Below are positions 13,322-14,538 of a DNA stretch of 14,538 bases, in pieces. Position 1 is the stretch's first letter. The number at the start of each line of letters is the position of its first letter. A program made the translations under genes and the position numbers. The notes under the pieces were generated by a model, which was not told the origin of the DNA, searched no databases, and saw nothing but the letters and a program-made list of their open reading frames with translations. The stretch comes from SMBSF63 sp034003545 (GTDB lineage Bacteria > Chloroflexota > Anaerolineae > Anaerolineales > Anaerolineaceae): NCBI GenBank assembly GCA_964447155.1, contig CAYURM010000053.1:1-14538 (forward strand), given 5' to 3'.

Positions 13322-13885
13322 ATGGATGAAACCAAAATTCTCGCGAAAGAACCCTGTATGTCTATGATGAATGAATCGAAAGAGGCAAGCCAGGCAGAAC
13401 AGGTCAACTTTACTGAGCTTTACCGAAAGAATGCTAACCCAGTCTTCTATTATCTCTACAGCCGCGTGCGCAACGTCGCAGATGCCGAGGACCTGACTTC
13501 ACAGACTTTTTTGACCGCATTCGAAAATCTTTCCAGGCTGCACGACCCGCTCAAATTCACGCCCTGGGTTTTCACAATTGCCCGCAATAAAACACACGAC
13601 TTTTTCCGCAAATCCCAGCGACACCCTGCCGTGGACTTTGACGAAGAACTTGAACAAGTTAAAGCGGTGAGAAGGAAACTTTCCCCAGCAGATGAGGATC
13701 GTTTGAGCGCTCTGGAAAGCCTCATTACCTGTCTCAGCCCGCTCGAGCAAGAGTATCTGCGCTTGCGTATTGTGGCAGAACTGCCATTTGCCGAGATCGC
13801 CTCGATCCTCCGCGAGCCTGAGACTCGCATCAAAAAGAGATATTACCGGCTCCTGGAGCGCCTGCAAGCCCAGGTGGAGAAATAA
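13322..13885 (+). CDS. ECF-type RNA polymerase sigma factor
   Basis: This 187-residue protein has the two ECF domains. Region 2 (about 30-97) shows the fold core FYYLYSRVRNVADAEDLTSQ (42-61), the helix TFLTAFENLSRL and the -10-binding stretch PWVFTIARNKTHDFFRK. Region 4 (about 135-183) has LSPLEQEYLRLRIVAELPFA and EIASILREPETRIKKRYYRL, a helix-turn-helix for the -35 element. The linker between them is polar and short. AAGGAG (13311-13316) precedes the ATG at 13322 by 5 bases; a later ATG (residue 13 onward) is less well placed. One base separates it from the next gene, a membrane protein and likely partner. Group assignment is not possible by eye. Confidence 0.92.
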   Translation: MDETKILAKEPCMSMMNESKEASQAEQVNFTELYRKNANPVFYYLYSRVRNVADAEDLTSQTFLTAFENLSRLHDPLKFTPWVFTIARNKTHDFFRKSQRHPAVDFDEELEQVKAVRRKLSPADEDRLSALESLITCLSPLEQEYLRLRIVAELPFAEIASILREPETRIKKRYYRLLERLQAQVEK

Positions 13886-13886
13886 A

Positions 13887-14538
13887 ATGAACGAACTCAC
13901 TTCTTTTGAGAAAGAGATAAAGCAATCCTATCATTTGCCTGATGCCAACCCGGCTTTCTTCAACCGTCTTGAAGTGAATCTACAGGCATCTCAACCGAAC
14001 CCTGGAGTAAAAGCAAAAACCACTTTCCGCTTTTCCCGTGGGTGGGCTTATGTTATGTGTATTTTTCTTTTCGCAGGCGCCGCGGTCCTCGCCATTGGAC
14101 CTTCCAAAGTCCTGGCGCAGATACAAGCCGTCTTCGGATTCGTGCCAGATGTGGGCATTGTGGATACCAGCTCGCCTTTCAGACAACTATCTGAGCCAGT
14201 GAGCGATACGAAAGATGGAATTACCATTACCATTCAATCCGCCTTTCTGAGCGCTGATCAGACGATCATCACCTATGCGATCTCCGATCTGCCCGTTGAA
14301 ATTAAACGTGCCAGATTTGGTGATCCAGCATGCCTCTCACCTGCCTATCTAAGCTTGCCGGATAACAGCAAAATTGAAGCAACAAGAAGCAACAGCGGCC
14401 TCGCGCCGGACGGGTCATACGTCAACAATCTCCGCTTCAGCGATCCGTTCCCGGTGGATCTCAACCAGACCACTCTGGTTTTCCCCTGTCTGGAAGGTAC
14501 GGCGAAGGGCAAGGGACCTGAAGACTGGCAGTTCGCTC
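13887..14538 (+). CDS. DUF4179-like one-helix membrane protein, possible anti-sigma partner (partial)
   Basis: The gene runs off the right edge of the window; 217 codons are visible with no stop. An N-terminal cytoplasmic segment (1-50, starting MNELTSFEKEIKQSYHLPDA) is followed by one hydrophobic helix at about 53-72 (GWAYVMCIFLFAGAAVLAIG). The outside part begins VFGFVPDVGIVDTSSPFRQL and continues SEPVSDTKDGITITIQSAFL, which resembles the DUF4179-type domain found next to ECF sigma genes in Chloroflexota and Firmicutes. AGGTGGAG (13871-13878) lies 8 bases before the ATG, inside the sigma gene's end, so translation is probably coupled. No zinc-binding HxxxCxxC anti-sigma motif is visible in the N-terminal part, so an anti-sigma role rests on gene order only. 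Confidence 0.75.
   Translation, partial: MNELTSFEKEIKQSYHLPDANPAFFNRLEVNLQASQPNPGVKAKTTFRFSRGWAYVMCIFLFAGAAVLAIGPSKVLAQIQAVFGFVPDVGIVDTSSPFRQLSEPVSDTKDGITITIQSAFLSADQTIITYAISDLPVEIKRARFGDPACLSPAYLSLPDNSKIEATRSNSGLAPDGSYVNNLRFSDPFPVDLNQTTLVFPCLEGTAKGKGPEDWQFA

Overview
The window looks like chromosomal DNA from a member of the Chloroflexota, most likely class Anaerolineae. This is inferred from the rpsB-tsf / pyrH / T-box-pheS-pheT layout, GYAG-footed palindromic repeats between genes, a short EF-Ts, and an ECF sigma gene followed by a DUF4179-like membrane protein. No 16S or other decisive marker is present, so the assignment is an inference.

Positions 1-2535 are mostly on the minus strand. 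They hold a truncated DUF2200 gene (73-273), a REP-like palindrome (331-357), an AT-rich gene for a six-helix membrane protein with a zinc ribbon (408-1508), what looks like the leftover C-terminal tail of a MazE/AbrB antitoxin (1550-1660), and an intact short-chain dehydrogenase (1759-2535). Positions 2699-4125 carry a plus-strand pair: a tandem GNAT acetyltransferase and an isochorismatase-fold hydrolase. They converge on a RelA/SpoT-type HD hydrolase (4128-4694, minus).

Positions 4744-11547 are the housekeeping core. A promoter drives rpsB (S2, with a long acidic tail) and tsf, which ends at a strong intrinsic terminator (6577-6609). pyrH follows. A sigma70-type promoter (7463-7490) then starts a T-box leader of about 340 nt with a UUC (Phe) specifier, a T-box sequence and a terminator, controlling pheS-pheT. 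Uncharged tRNA-Phe would thus switch on both subunits of phenylalanyl-tRNA synthetase. A 68-bp REPIN-like element (two inverted GTAG-footed hairpins) lies between pheS and pheT, so the usable pheT start is 9016.

Positions 11548-13115 hold an AbiE-type (type IV) toxin-antitoxin locus. The AbiEi antitoxin gene is intact and has a promoter overlapped by a 12-bp inverted repeat, a likely autorepression operator. The AbiEii nucleotidyltransferase toxin gene has lost an internal segment and shifted frame, so it should be dead. Positions 13246-14538 hold an ECF-type sigma factor with a candidate self-recognised promoter, followed after one base by a one-helix DUF4179-like membrane protein, cut by the window edge, that is a plausible anti-sigma or sigma-linked surface protein.

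I found no clearly new multi-gene system. The most interesting material is the hairpin repeat family with compensatory arm changes, the decayed AbiE pair with a well-preserved operator, the T-box leader and the antitoxin relic. No tRNA, rRNA, CRISPR array, insertion sequence or replication origin was seen.
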